In this document: positions 22,245 through 32,100 of the stretch, piece after piece
Numbering within the stretch: the stretch's first letter is position 1
Layout: every line of letters begins with the position of its first letter
Assembly: GCA_032717465.1 (NCBI GenBank)
Contig: CM064683.1
Location: forward strand, 34,491,042-34,555,041
Origin: Coenobita brevimanus
Lineage: Eukaryota > Arthropoda > Malacostraca > Decapoda > Coenobitidae
DNA: 64,000 bases
Reading direction: 5' to 3'
Made by a program: the position numbers and the translations under genes
Notes under the pieces: generated by a model
What the model saw: only the letters and a program-made list of their open reading frames with translations
What the model was told of the DNA's origin: nothing
The model's database searches: none

Positions 22245-22840
22245 TTACGCCTCTACAAAATTAAATTTTTTCCTTATGGGAAAAAATTTGTGGATATATA
22301 TATATATATATATGTACACATCCTAAGTCATTCGCACAAGATTCACACTGTGGTGTGTGTGCTATCCTGCTACAGGAGAAAGTCGCAGTCGCCAGTGAGC
22401 GAAAAAAAACTCGTATTTACGTTAATAGAAGCAAGCTTGAGGGAAAAACTCCGTGACGACGGTGAAAATCCTGTACTCAGGTCAAACTGAGCGAAAATTC
22501 GCTACATTTACACTGACAACTAATTGTTGTGTAGCGTGGTGTATGTAATACACGGTGTAGGTGTGACAGTTGTAGTGTAACTGTACCTATGTGTAAAATG
22601 ACATAGTAAATAATAACATGGTGACGACGAAGGCAGAGGAGAAGAGGCGGCAGCGTGCGGCAGACGATCAGCTGGCCCGCACAGCAAAACTGCTACACCC
22701 ATTGCTGAACCTGCAAAACCAATTGAGGTGGAGCATCAAAAGTGTCAATGGGACAAAATTTTATTATGTTACAATTACTCTCTGCCTAGCAGTCAGTGCT
22801 ACGACGTACACTCGAGGTCGCCATTAATTATAGCACACAA
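22245..22840. other. Non-coding internal region of the Gypsy element
   Basis: It lies between the 3' LTR and the minisatellite. It has an 11-bp stem hairpin at 22,263-22,289 (AAATTTTTTCC / GGAAAAAATTT) and a (TA)n run at about 22,294-22,312. A 69-codon plus-strand frame at 22,618-22,827 (ATGGTGACGACGAAGGCAGA...) is basic at its start and antisense to the element; I cannot assign it. A weak purine stretch (GTAGAGGCGTAA on the minus strand) next to the LTR is the only candidate polypurine tract. Confidence 0.5.
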
Positions 22841-23790
22841 TTATGGTCGGCAAGTTGAGAATCCTTGTGCAAACTCGGGTCTTCCATAGCCTCGAACTGC
22901 ACACAGGTCCTCAACCTGTGCCTTAACCTACAGTACTTATATTAATATCGGGAAGCTGAGAATCCTTGTGCAAACTTGGGTCTTCCATAGCCTCAAGTCG
23001 CCTCTGCAGAGTTCTCACTTCCCCCTTAACCTACAATACAATACTTATATTAGTACCGGGAAGCTGAGAATCCTAGTGCAAACTTGGGTCTTCCATTGCC
23101 TCAAGTCGCCTCTGCAGAGTTCTCTCTCGAACTTCCCCCTTAACCTACAGTACAATACTTATATTAGTACCGGGAAGCTGAGAATCCTTGTGCAAACTTG
23201 GGTCTTCCATAGCCTCAAGTCGCCTCTGCGGAGTTCTCTCTCGAACTTCCCCCTTAACCTACAATACTTATATTAGTATCGGGAAGCTGAGAATCCTTGT
23301 GCAAACTTGGGTCTTCCATAGCCTCAAGTCGCCTCGCGGAGTTCTCTCTCGAACTTCCCCCTTAACCTACAATACTTATATTAGTATCGGGAAGCTGAGA
23401 ATCCTTGTGCAAACTTGGGTCTTCCATAGCCTCAAGTCGCCTCTGCGGAGTTCTCTCTCGAACTTCCCCCTTAACCTACAATACTTATATTAGTATCGGG
23501 AAGCTGAGAATCCTTGTGCAAACTTGGGTCTTCCATAGCCTCAAGTTGCCTCGCGGAGTTCTCTCTCGAACTTCCCCCTTAACCTACAATACTTATATTA
23601 GTATCGGGAAGCTGAGAATCCTTGTGCAAACTTGGGGCTTCCATAGCCTCAAGTCGCCTCTGCGGAGTTCTCTCTCGAACTTCCCCCTTAACCTACAGTA
23701 CTTCTATTAGTACCGGGAAGCTGAGAATCCTTATGCAAACTTGGGTCTTCCATAGCCTCAAGTCGCCTCTCAACTTCCCCCTTAACTTAC
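22840..23790. repeat. 108-bp minisatellite, about nine units, inside the Gypsy element
   Basis: The word GGAAGCTGAGAATCC recurs at 22,951, 23,059, 23,173, 23,282, 23,390, 23,499, 23,607 and 23,716, with a diverged first unit near 22,846. Spacings are 105, 108, 114, 109, 108, 109, 108 and 109 bp. Units are highly similar, so the array is young or homogenised. It lies exactly where integrase core, RT and RNase H would be. Frames of about 100 codons over the array are by-products of the near-triplet period. It is not a CRISPR: whole units repeat and there are no unique spacers. Confidence 0.92.
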
Positions 23791-26123
23791 GGTACATAAT
23801 ATGTATGTACAGGCCCTGGACATAATGTGTCCTGTGGGGCCAATGGGCGAGACGTCAGGTCTGCACCCACTTCACCACTACCCTGTCTCTCAACTGACTC
23901 AGAGATTACAGGTGTAGTTACAAATGGCACAGGAAGGGCATGTCCCTGATTAGTGGTGATACTTTGGCACACACTGCAAGAACGGACAAAACTATCTATG
24001 TCCCGTCCCATCCCTGGCCAGAAAAAGTCAGCTCGGATACGGCCCTGGGTCTTCCTTTTGCCCATGTGACCTCCTGAGACTGAACAATGACCCCATTGTA
24101 ACACTGCTAGGCGGTACTTGGCGGGAACGACAAACTGCAGTCGAACCTCGCCCTCGGGTGTTCGTGACTCACGGTAGAGCCGTCCTTGTTTGCGAAGGAA
24201 CTTGGCTCGACCTCCCCGTGAATACTTAATCACTCGACCCTTTTGTTTGTTCCGCACGGCAGCAAGTGTCGGGTCAGAATGTTGTTCTTGGACAACAAGT
24301 TGACTACACATCAGATCTTGCGGCGATTCAATGATCACTGGGGTGACACAGTCTGGAGCCTCAGCCATGGCTCGTGTTACCGCAGCAGCCGAAGTCTGAG
24401 TAGCGTCATCGGAGCAACTATCCTTGACTCCATTAATATTGCCTACTATAAAGTCAAATAGAGGCTCTGGCATGACAACTGCAAGTGTTGTACCAGTATA
24501 AAATGGAGATGCCACCTGGATACATGCCTCAGGAAACAATCTCACTGATCCATCAATAAGCTTTGCATGTATCTGTCGACCTGTATACTGCTCAGGCCGA
24601 ACTAAACTCTGCTTAACAGAGCAACCCGAGGAACCATTGTCTCTCAGGACCTTCACAGGAATGCCTCCCACAAACCCTGGCTGAACAAGGAAGGTACTGT
24701 CACCTGTGGGAGGGCCTGTGGAGGAAGCAGCTAGCCACTCATGAGGCTGCTGAAATGATGTGGCAAACATTGTGCCTTGTGAATTATATTGGGAAGATGG
24801 AACATTGGCCATCTGTGGAGGGGGGTTCACTGTCACTATGGGACTAGTGAACTGTGGGGAAGTACCCACACTGGTAGGGACGTGACCACCAGGCTGCTGC
24901 TGAGGAATGAAGGCTGCATTCGCTTCCTGCCTCTTTTGAGCTGGTGGTGGAAAAGTTTGTCCCGACGGTCGGTTGCGTGGCTGATACTGCTGCTGGTTAG
25001 GGTACTTGTTGTACCTCTTCCACTCAGGTTTCTGAGTGTTTTGCCCCTGGTCCTTCCACTGCGGTTTTGGACCTTGGCCATTACTCTGAGAATGGCCTTG
25101 TTGCTGGGGTTCAGTCTGAGACGGCTTCCCAGACTTGGCAGTATCTTTTCTGCTCCAGGTGTTTTGCTTACGAACTTGATACCCGTATGCAGTAAGGAAT
25201 GCGTCAGCCTTCTCTGCCATTTGGCTGGCATCTTTCACCTGGCAGATCTTAAGCTGTGCTATGAGCTCAGCAGGCCACGACCTCTCTAGCTGTGTACGCA
25301 GCATAAGGTCAATTATCCCCTCACATGTAGAAGGAGTTTCATCTTTCTCCATCCACTCATTTAAGTAAGCTGTGAGATGATCAAGGAACTGAACAGCTGT
25401 CTCCTTGTCTTGGAGACGAGCTCGCATGAACTGAACTTTGGCGTCGTCTACTGTGAGACCATACGCCTTAATGAGTGCAGCTTTCATCATCTCATATGTG
25501 AGATTGTCTCCACGAATTCTGTGGAGAATATCGAGGGCAGGGCCCTCAAATAGGCTAAGAAACTGAAGCCGCTTAGCTGCCTCATCCAGTTGATATAAGT
25601 CTGCCATGTCCTCAAAACGAGCTATGTACGGCTCGATTCGCTCGCTTTCCTTGTATGAAGGAAGCTTGATGCGTGGGGTCGCCAGGACATGTGCAGGGAG
25701 AACGCTCGTGGAGCTTGGACCAACTGCACCAGACGTGTCTGAAGCCAAGGAATCTCGCTTGAGCTTCAGCACTTCAAGTTCATGTTCTCGTTCTTTGTCT
25801 CGTTGTTCACGCTCGTATTCGCGCTGTTCTCGCTCGTGTTCGCGCTGTTCTTGCTCTTTTTCTAACTCGAGCTCGCGTTGTTTCTGCAAGTATTCGCGCT
25901 GTTCTCGCTCATACTCGCGCTGAATCTTACGCTCTTCACGGGCATCATTCTCGCGCTGCTGCTTCTGATTATGCCGTGAGAGTATATACTCTTTAATTTC
26001 GGTTGGGTCCGAAAGACCCATTTCTTTGGCTTCCTGTAAATACAGTAGTAGCCATGGCGCTAGCTTATTAAGCAAACCGAAATTGAGTACTGATTGCTTA
26101 GCGACGAATACTAATAAACACAA
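23787..26123 (-). CDS. Gag-protease-integrase zinc-finger polyprotein of the Gypsy element
   Basis: This is an uninterrupted 778-codon frame, the longest in the window. Residues 52-125 are a highly charged coiled-coil made of REQRE-like repeats. Residues about 150-310 resemble the SCAN-related Gag core (RIKLPSYKESERIEPYIARF, then QFLDHLTAYLNEWM). Residues 315-450 are Gln/Pro/Asn-rich, with no CCHC knuckle. Residues 470-565 are a retroviral-type aspartic protease with active site DNGSSG (495-500). Residues 670-720 form the integrase HHCC finger (H679, H686, C716, C719). The last 45 residues match no known domain and lead to the minisatellite. The first in-frame ATG is at 26,021 (codon 35); upstream the frame opens only with TTG, so a 744-residue product or a spliced leader is likely. 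An open frame despite the missing enzymes suggests recent or selected activity. Confidence 0.85.
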   Translation of the reverse strand: MCLLVFVAKQSVLNFGLLNKLAPWLLLYLQEAKEMGLSDPTEIKEYILSRHNQKQQRENDAREERKIQREYEREQREYLQKQRELELEKEQEQREHEREQREYEREQRDKEREHELEVLKLKRDSLASDTSGAVGPSSTSVLPAHVLATPRIKLPSYKESERIEPYIARFEDMADLYQLDEAAKRLQFLSLFEGPALDILHRIRGDNLTYEMMKAALIKAYGLTVDDAKVQFMRARLQDKETAVQFLDHLTAYLNEWMEKDETPSTCEGIIDLMLRTQLERSWPAELIAQLKICQVKDASQMAEKADAFLTAYGYQVRKQNTWSRKDTAKSGKPSQTEPQQQGHSQSNGQGPKPQWKDQGQNTQKPEWKRYNKYPNQQQYQPRNRPSGQTFPPPAQKRQEANAAFIPQQQPGGHVPTSVGTSPQFTSPIVTVNPPPQMANVPSSQYNSQGTMFATSFQQPHEWLAASSTGPPTGDSTFLVQPGFVGGIPVKVLRDNGSSGCSVKQSLVRPEQYTGRQIHAKLIDGSVRLFPEACIQVASPFYTGTTLAVVMPEPLFDFIVGNINGVKDSCSDDATQTSAAAVTRAMAEAPDCVTPVIIESPQDLMCSQLVVQEQHSDPTLAAVRNKQKGRVIKYSRGGRAKFLRKQGRLYRESRTPEGEVRLQFVVPAKYRLAVLQWGHCSVSGGHMGKRKTQGRIRADFFWPGMGRDIDSFVRSCSVCQSITTNQGHALPVPFVTTPVISESVERQGSGEVGADLTSRPLAPQDTLCPGPVHTYYVP

Positions 26124-26463
26124 GTAAAGAATACAGACACAAGCTAGTGGTGACCAGTCTTATCTAGTTAACTGGCAAAGAATAAATCAAAAATGTAAAT
26201 GACTAAGAACTCTCAATAATTAACACAATGGGTACGGCGGCTACCCAGGAGCGAATAAAATCGTGTGGCGTTACCAAGGATAAACTAGAGTTAAGTACTC
26301 TATTGATTAATAAAGCAAAAATTCACTTGCTAAATCAACGGTAACCACCAGTAAACTTGTGCCTGTAAACTTTAATAATAAATACCTAAATATGAATGAG
26401 TGAGCACTATCTCGTGAATAGCTTTAGAGCTAGGAGTTAATATCCTGGAATGAGGTCGCCAAT
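26124..26463 (-). other. Leader of the Gypsy element
   Basis: About 340 bp lie between 5' LTR and ORF. No gene is visible. It contains the primer-binding site at its LTR-proximal end. Confidence 0.6.
26444..26461 (-). promoter_or_regulatory. Candidate primer-binding site
   Basis: On the minus strand TGGCGACCTCATTCCAGG begins two bases after the 5' LTR. Starting with TGG, it could pair with the CCA end of a tRNA. The particular tRNA cannot be named from here. Confidence 0.55.
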
Positions 26464-27496
26464 TGTCACGGGGATTTATATCACGGTAATTTTGAAATAA
26501 ATGCTTAAATATTATTTAATTTGATAATAATATTCAATAATATTGAAGAGCAGAGACAATGGTTGTCTTGCTACATCAAGCAACGATTACTTTACGCTGG
26601 CTTAGCACGATTCTCTGAGAACGAGAATTTATAAACTTTCTCAACAGTACACAGCAGAGACTAATTACTCACAATTGCTGAATTACTGTACTGTTAGCCT
26701 CTGGAGAAAGTTACATCACCCCTGACAATAAATAACTAATACTAATAATAATAACATCAGGTTCTTGCTGATGCATTAACTCCTGGCACAACGGATTTTA
26801 AGTTAATACAAGAAGACTGAATAAAGTACCAGTTATGAAAGCAAACGTTTATGCAAGCTAGGAGCTATATGGAAAATAAGCTTAATTATGGATTAAATGA
26901 AACAAGATTTTACTTTACATTAAGCTCAAGGAAAAGAACTGTTAAATTTATTGATTACAAAAAATAAATTTAACGTTACATTTCAAATCAAATCAATGAG
27001 ACGCACTCACTCACTCACACAAAAGCTAAATACTTACGCCTAGGAAAAAACACCTTAACTAAACTCTTAAAACTAGGATTATACAAAAAGGAAATACCGG
27101 TCGATGAATGCTATGTATCACCCGGGGGGTGGGAGGACTGGATTAACTGTCTCAGTGGAGCTTGGGTGCTAGCGACCTCTCACACTTCTTGGAGCACAGG
27201 ACCTTCCTCCGTCACAACAAACACTAGACTGAATTCAAATACATTGTATGGGCAGGACGCAAGGCGTGGCTAACGGTTGAGGGAAGCAGAGGCGAACGAT
27301 AAAGAAACAATTGTATCGCTCAGTAGAGCACTTAGTGACGTGCATTAAATCGGTCACTTTTGAAAGTGACGAATGTTTTGAAAAGTATACTCCGAAAGGG
27401 AGGGAGAAACGGTTAGCTGAGCGATACACAGTGAGTTTTCCACTAATAGTTCGTGGCTTCTCACAAAACGGAAATGTCGCGAATTGATTCGTGACA
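26464..27496 (-). repeat. 5' LTR of the Gypsy element
   Basis: It is 1,033 bp with the same TGTCACG...CGTGACA ends as the partner. Promoter and polyadenylation signals should lie here; I did not locate a convincing TATA box in the minus orientation. Confidence 0.92.
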
Positions 27497-27501
27497 GATG
27501 G

Positions 27502-27755
27502 GTCCATTATGATGTGGCAGGGGTAAACCAGCTCTGCTGTCAGGCTCTGCTGCGGATGTCACTGTTTGCATCGTGCACTTGACCCCTGTGTAGTGTGGTG
27601 TGGTGGGGATCTGTCCCTTCTCCCCTTGGGGCTATGATGTGAATGAATGTGTTTGTGGGGATGAGTATATTGGGAGTGTGTCGTCGTGTCTTGGCTACCT
27701 CCCTTTCTTTGGGGGAAGCAGCCAGGGCATATAGATAGATATTGATCTTGAGAAT
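27502..27755 (+). mobile_element. 3' end of LINE L3
   Basis: It continues the 3' untranslated region of L3 after the Gypsy element. It is GT-rich, non-coding, and ends with GGCATATAGATAGATA, a TAGA-type LINE tail. L2 protein resumes immediately to the right on the minus strand. Confidence 0.75.
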
Positions 27756-28540
27756 CTCTCAGTTTTTATTTGTAGTCTTAGAGTAGCAACAAGAAGTCTG
27801 TGATCAGTAGCAAAAAACTCTGCACTCCCAAAAACCCTGTAGTTCTGAAGATCCTCCTGCAAGTACTAACAAGAATGTGATCAATTTCTATAGCAATCCC
27901 TCTGGTATTGGAATATCTAGTCCAATAGTGAAGATTTGGTTGCTGGAACCAGGATCCAGCAATTCTTAGCTTACAGGATTTTGCAAAATCCAGAAGGTAA
28001 GAACTATTGGAATTCCTGGTTCCAGAGCCATGAGGACCTACACAATCCCTGAAACCCTCTCTGTCAGGGCCAGTAACTTCATTACAGTCACCCAAGACCA
28101 GGAGTGTATCCCGCCAAGGGCACTGTTCCACAACAGGGTCAAGTTTGGTGTAGAATAGCTCTCTCTCTTCAAGATCGCTCAACTCGGTTGGAGTGTACAC
28201 TGCATTAAAAGAAATGAAGCCCAAGGAGTGCTTCAGTCTCACCAGCAATATACACTCATCAACCGGAGAAACCCTGTCGACACAAAAGACAGTGTGAGCA
28301 GCAAATACCACAGTGACACCCCTATGATGAGCACCATTATCACATCCAGACCAGTAGTATATGTAATCATTGCTACTGATCTCACCATGCCCAGGTCGCC
28401 TCACTTCAGAGAGTGTAACAATGTCGACCCCCAGTTACCCCAGCTCTCCTGACAACAAAGGCAGTATTAGAGCATTCGAAGCCCCCACCTGAATTTCTTT
28501 CCGAAGGTTAAACCCATGCTTGGAGTTTTGTCCTCTGCAT
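27756..28540 (-). pseudogene. L2 apurinic-like endonuclease domain
   Basis: On the minus strand the frame reads LGVDIVTLSEVRRPGHGEIS (with the catalytic glutamate), SGCDNGAHHRGVTVVFAA, SFNAVYTPTELSDLEERELF, DTLLVLGDCNEVTGPDREGF (family D-x-N), CVGPHGSGTRNSNSSYLLDF and IEIDHILVS, then the SDH-like DHRLLVATL. This is the complete set of APE-type endonuclease blocks. The aspartate motif reads GDCNEVTG and a stop lies near 28,438, so it is inactive. The first 208 codons from 28,404 are open. The 5' untranslated region continues to about 29,040. Confidence 0.85.
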
Positions 28541-29040
28541 CACCACGACCCACATCAAAAGGAGTATCTGGGCTAGGTGGTTCCCCCCCATTATCTGGTT
28601 GATGGGGTCCCGTAGGTTTTACCCAACAACCATAATGGTGGGCGCCAGAATGACAGGGCCCCTAAAACCCTGCCGGGCTGACACCTGAGGGAGGACCCCC
28701 CAACAAAGCTGGGTAAGGGTCAGGCAGTAAGTACTGACCCCTATCACTCTTCTTTCTCTTGACATGTGCAAGGTTGTTTTTTACAGGGAGGGGACACAAA
28801 CCCCACCCCAACCTCCCAAGTCTGGAGAGGGCTCACAATTAGCCTATGAACAGGGCATAGAATCAGAGTTTTCCTTTTCCTAGGTGGACTGCCAATCAAG
28901 GCTAATGAGCTCCATTTACCCTACTAGATGGCCGTTGGCATAAATTGCTCATCCTCCCTTTGACAGGTCTTGTTTTGCATCCTGCATGATGTCTAGTCAC
29001 CTTCCTCACTGGCCTAGACCAGTGGAGGTGCCGGTTTAGT
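28541..29040 (-). other. 5' region of LINE L2
   Basis: It is GC-richer, without recognisable protein, and continuous with the endonuclease frame of L2. I take it as the L2 5' untranslated region; its outer edge against RTE copy C is not exact. Confidence 0.45.
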
Positions 29041-29631
29041 AGCCGATGATCCGACCATGAAACAGATAGTGCTGTACTGGATTATGTGGTACCAGTAGCA
29101 GAACAGTGTCTGGCCTGACACAGAGAAACTGAAATACATGAAAGTCTTCTTGTACAATGTAACAGACCTCCCAGATGTTTACATACCTGATGCCCTAATG
29201 ACTGAATTAGAAATCATTAGTTCAGATATTATACAGTAAATCTGATCAAGACCCACAGAAAGAAAGAGAATTTAATTAAGCTCCAAGACAGCAACCACCT
29301 ACTCTACTATAAAGGAAGGCAGAATGCAGGATTTAATGGTGCAGTAGTGAATTACTAATTAACAGAAACTTTGCAAAGAACATTGTTAAATACAGCAGTA
29401 TTTCCAACAGAGTAGCATAGATTGTAAATAGACTAGGCAAAAGATACACCTTGAAAGTAACATACACTCTAAACTAATACAAATATATGCATCCATGTCT
29501 CAAAGCATAGCTGATGAAACAGAGACATTCTGTGATGACATCTCCCACATTATGGAAGAAGAAAATGCCACATATACTATAATCATGCGAAGCTTCTTGG
29601 CAAAAGTTGGCAGATCGAGAAATGGAGAACC

Positions 29632-30042
29632 ATGTACAGGATAATTCGAAATAGGAGAGGAATGACACGTGAAATGGTGGTAGCTTTAGCTAAAATGTAT
29701 AACATGAGATTAATTAATACATTCTTCCACAAAAGAACAGGGAGAAAATGGACCTGGAGAGGCCCAAATAGTGAAACAAAAAACGAAACCGACATCACTG
29801 CAGCTAGTAAGAACAACATTGCCACTAATGTCACAGTTATTTACAAGGTAAATAAAGGAAGTTACCAGAGGACTGTGGATTGCACAGCCATATTTAATTT
29901 CAGAAGTGAAAGAAAGAAGTTGACTAAAAATTTAAAATTATATTCAACGAGTGTAGGCAAAAACAAAGCTGCCTTTCGCTTAGCAATAAAGAACAGATTT
30001 CAGTCTCCGTGTTATACTAAGTGTGGCACTGATAAAGAATGA
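29632..30042 (+). pseudogene. RTE copy C endonuclease-linker fragment
   Basis: A 136-codon open piece carries RTGRKWTWRGPNSETKNE and YQRTVDCTAIFNFRSERKK, the end of the APE-type endonuclease (family SDHR reads SYQR, so the catalytic histidine pair is lost) followed by the basic linker. The first residues are degraded: the D-x-N block at 29,585-29,600 reads as a changed 'MRSFLAKVG'. Confidence 0.75.
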
Positions 30043-30460
30043 CAGACTAACAAAACTGCTAAGAGAATCAGCGGAGGTAGGACAGAAAGCTCATACAAAA
30101 CAAAAAAAAGTATTCAAAAAGGACCTTCGAGCTCATGAAGAGAAGAAAGGATGTGAAAGTGGAAACAAAGGAAGACGAAATGGAAAAAAAATAAACATTG
30201 AAATAAGCTTATCAATAAGAGACAGAGAGGGGAAAAACAAAATAGAAGCATGGATCAGATGAACGAAGCCATCAAAAAGGAAAAAGTATGAAACAGGTTC
30301 GAAGCAAAATGGTACCAGGAAAGCAACAGATTATATCACTGAAAGACAAAAATAATTAAGTTATTAAATGCAGAGATCGGATAGGGAAGAAGGTTGAAGA
30401 CTTATGTGTGCATAAAACACAGCAGCACCGATAGCTAATTTTTCAGATGTCACAAGTGAA

Positions 30461-31337
30461 ATGCCAAAGATAACACCAGGAGAAGTAAAGTTTTCTTTAA
30501 AGTTAATGAAAAGATCAAAGACCCAGGGAGAAGAAGGAATAGTAACAGATATGTTGTCGGATGCTGGAATTGAAGTTCAAGGCCAGTTCGCCCACATCAT
30601 TACCCAATGTATAAAGAAGAAAGTTTTCATCATATTGTGTTATGCAACAGTTATTTTGCTTTACAAGAAAGGAGACTGAAAATATCTAAGTAACGATAGA
30701 CCTATTAGTTTTTATCAAATATTTTCAAACTCTTCAGCAAAGTTCTTACGAAGAGAATAACAACACATTTGGAAGAAAACCAATCTCGTGAACAGGCAGG
30801 ATTCCGGAAAGGGTTTTCGACTGCTGATCATTTACACACAATGAATCAAGAAACTGAGGAAACTACAGAATATAATAAACATTTGTGTTTAAGTTTTGTC
30901 AATTCTGAAAAGGCTTTCGGCTGTGGAGCACAAGGGAATTGTAAATTCATTGCAGGAGCAAGGAGTCAATAAGTCAGTTGTAAAACTGCTCGAAAACGTA
31001 TACAGAAAGGGAACTGTTACAGTTAGGCTATGTAAATACTATAAAGAAATTAAGATTGCGAAAGGCGTGCATCATGAAGATGCAATTTCACCAGCAATAT
31101 TTACAGTATGCTTCGAAGGCGTTTTTAGAAAACTATAATGGGAGAACAAAGGACTAAATATACATGGAGAAAACTTAACCATTTAAGATTTGCAGATGGC
31201 ATTGTCCTAATCTCAGAAACTGTAGAGAAATTGCAAGAAATGTCAAAGAACCTAAACAGAGGAAGTCTCAAAGTAGGGCTATAAATGAACCAGAGTAAAA
31301 CTAAAGTCCTGTTTAATTCAAATATGCCAGAGAGCAT
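30461..31337 (+). pseudogene. RTE copy C reverse transcriptase
   Basis: Broken pieces keep RT motifs in order: the KMxRGKAPGEDG entry reads as LMKRSKTQGEEGIVTDMLSD, then EENQSREQAGFRKGFSTAD, VNSEKAFG, VVKLLENVYRKGTVTVRL, and GVHHEDAISPAIFT. The catalytic box is FADG, losing the second aspartate. At least two frameshifts occur, around 30,680 and 30,930. Confidence 0.8.
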
Positions 31338-31933
31338 TATTAAGATAAATGATGAAATTCTTAAGAAAGCTGAAAACAGTTACTTGGGGAAAATACTGAA
31401 ACTAACGAAAGACCACATAACTCGAATAAAATGATGGAATACAAATGGATAGAAAGCTTTCAATAAAAACAGAGATATCATGAAAAGTAGCGTCCCAGTT
31501 TGTATGAAAAGTATATAACGAATTTATAAACGCAGCTATGACGTTCGGTTGTGAGATTTTGGAGCTGACAAACTCAACGGAAAAGAAACTAACCCATCCT
31601 CGAATAGCAAGTGTAGGGAATAGAAGAGATCAACTTAGGAGAGAGAGCAGACTATAGTCAAAAACATTATTGGAGTTATATAACAGAAATGGAGGTAGGC
31701 AGGTCGTGTAGCAGGAGTACAGGATAACCGATGATGCAAGAGGCTGACTGATTGGACTCCAAGAGGTTCCAAGCATAGGAGAAGGAGGCCAGAAGGGAGG
31801 TGGCTAAATGGTACAGAGAAGTCCGCAAGCAAAAAACCTGGCAGAGATTGGGTCAGTCAAAAACTTCGACGAGGTAGTTGGGAGAGGCCTTTCTTCAGCC
31901 ATAGGTCGTACAGTGGCTGATGTGATAGATACT

Positions 31934-31936
<3 letters not shown>

Positions 31937-31964
<28 letters not shown>
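31937..31964. repeat. (TA)n microsatellite at the 3' end of RTE copy C
   Basis: About 14 TA units follow the LINE within about ten bases. Confidence 0.9.
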
Positions 31965-31966
31965 CT

Positions 31967-32100
31967 CCGAGAAGTAGACTGTAGCACCAGTCCAGCAGGG
32001 CAGTACTCCCAAGGTGGATGGAAAGCTGATGACGGAGAGCTGAAGTTCCAGTTTCATCACCCCTCAGGACTAGTTCCTGACCATCCCCCTTTGCTGAACT
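31967..32100. other. Short unassigned stretch between RTE C and L4
   Basis: About 130 bp with a minus-strand frame containing LQLSVISFPSTLGVLPCWTG. It looks like a TE fragment, but I cannot assign it. Confidence 0.25.

Larger units (their letters stand above)
21229..27496 (-). mobile_element. Gypsy (Gmr1-like) LTR retrotransposon, internally deleted
   Basis: This is a 6,268-bp element with two LTRs (21,229-22,244 and 26,464-27,496) in direct orientation, each TGTCACG...CGTGACA, flanked by GATGG at 21,224-21,228 and 27,497-27,501. On the minus strand the order is 5' LTR, primer-binding site, leader, one long Gag-protease-integrase-finger ORF, a 108-bp minisatellite and the 3' LTR. The integrase core, reverse transcriptase and RNase H are absent. 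Protease followed directly by the integrase finger fits the Gmr1-like clade of Ty3/Gypsy, where integrase precedes RT, and the Gag resembles the SCAN-related Gag of that clade. It inserted into the 3' untranslated region of L3 and must rely on a complete relative to move. Confidence 0.88.
16784..27755 (+). mobile_element. LINE L3, 5'-truncated and split by two insertions
   Basis: L3 is an APE-type LINE on the plus strand inserted into L2. Its own sequence is 16,784-17,936 (end of linker and RT), about 20,706-21,228 (C-terminus) and 27,502-27,755 (3' untranslated region ending in TAGATAGATA). It is interrupted by LINE L4 and by a Gypsy element. The overlap with L2 at the two edges is short (ATT), so the target duplication is uncertain. 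The left end begins inside the protein, as expected from 5' truncation. A second L3-type element with an open endonuclease is at 62,821-64,000. Confidence 0.8.
12740..29040 (-). mobile_element. LINE L2, one element split into three pieces by nested insertions
   Basis: L2 is an APE-type non-LTR retrotransposon on the minus strand. Its own sequence lies at about 29,040-27,756 (5' region and endonuclease), 16,783-16,543 (linker) and 14,655-12,740 (linker, RT, C-terminus). The gaps are filled by LINE L3 with its own insertions (about 16,784-27,755) and by a 1,887-bp TG...CA element (14,656-16,542). At both junctions the L2 reading frame continues correctly across the gap when the insertion and one target copy are ignored, which shows these are one ancestral element. 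L2 is dead: it carries frameshifts and a changed catalytic motif. Clade is uncertain; the RT resembles the widespread group with RPEQSGF and GVRQGCVL motifs. Confidence 0.85.
29041..31935 (+). mobile_element. RTE-like LINE, copy C, full length but inactive
   Basis: Endonuclease remnants start near 29,110. The block equivalent to 'TFFHKRTGRKWTWRGPNSET' is at 29,718-29,775. The RT entry is at 30,480-30,545, with REQAGFRKGFSTADHLHTMN at 30,790-30,850. The catalytic box reads FADG instead of FADD (31,190-31,201). The C-terminal block is near 31,480-31,860. Frameshifts and stops occur throughout. The 3' end is followed by a (TA)n tract at 31,937. It lies just 5' of L2 and is the same family as copies A, B and D. 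Confidence 0.85.

Noticed and set aside
22618..22827. Plus-strand 69-codon frame as a captured host exon
   Set aside because: The frame starts with a plausible basic stretch but has no recognisable domain, no splice context I can support, and is antisense to the Gypsy element.
22840..23790. Possible CRISPR array (regular repeats)
   Set aside because: Whole 108-bp units repeat without unique spacers, and the array lies inside an LTR retrotransposon of an animal-type genome.
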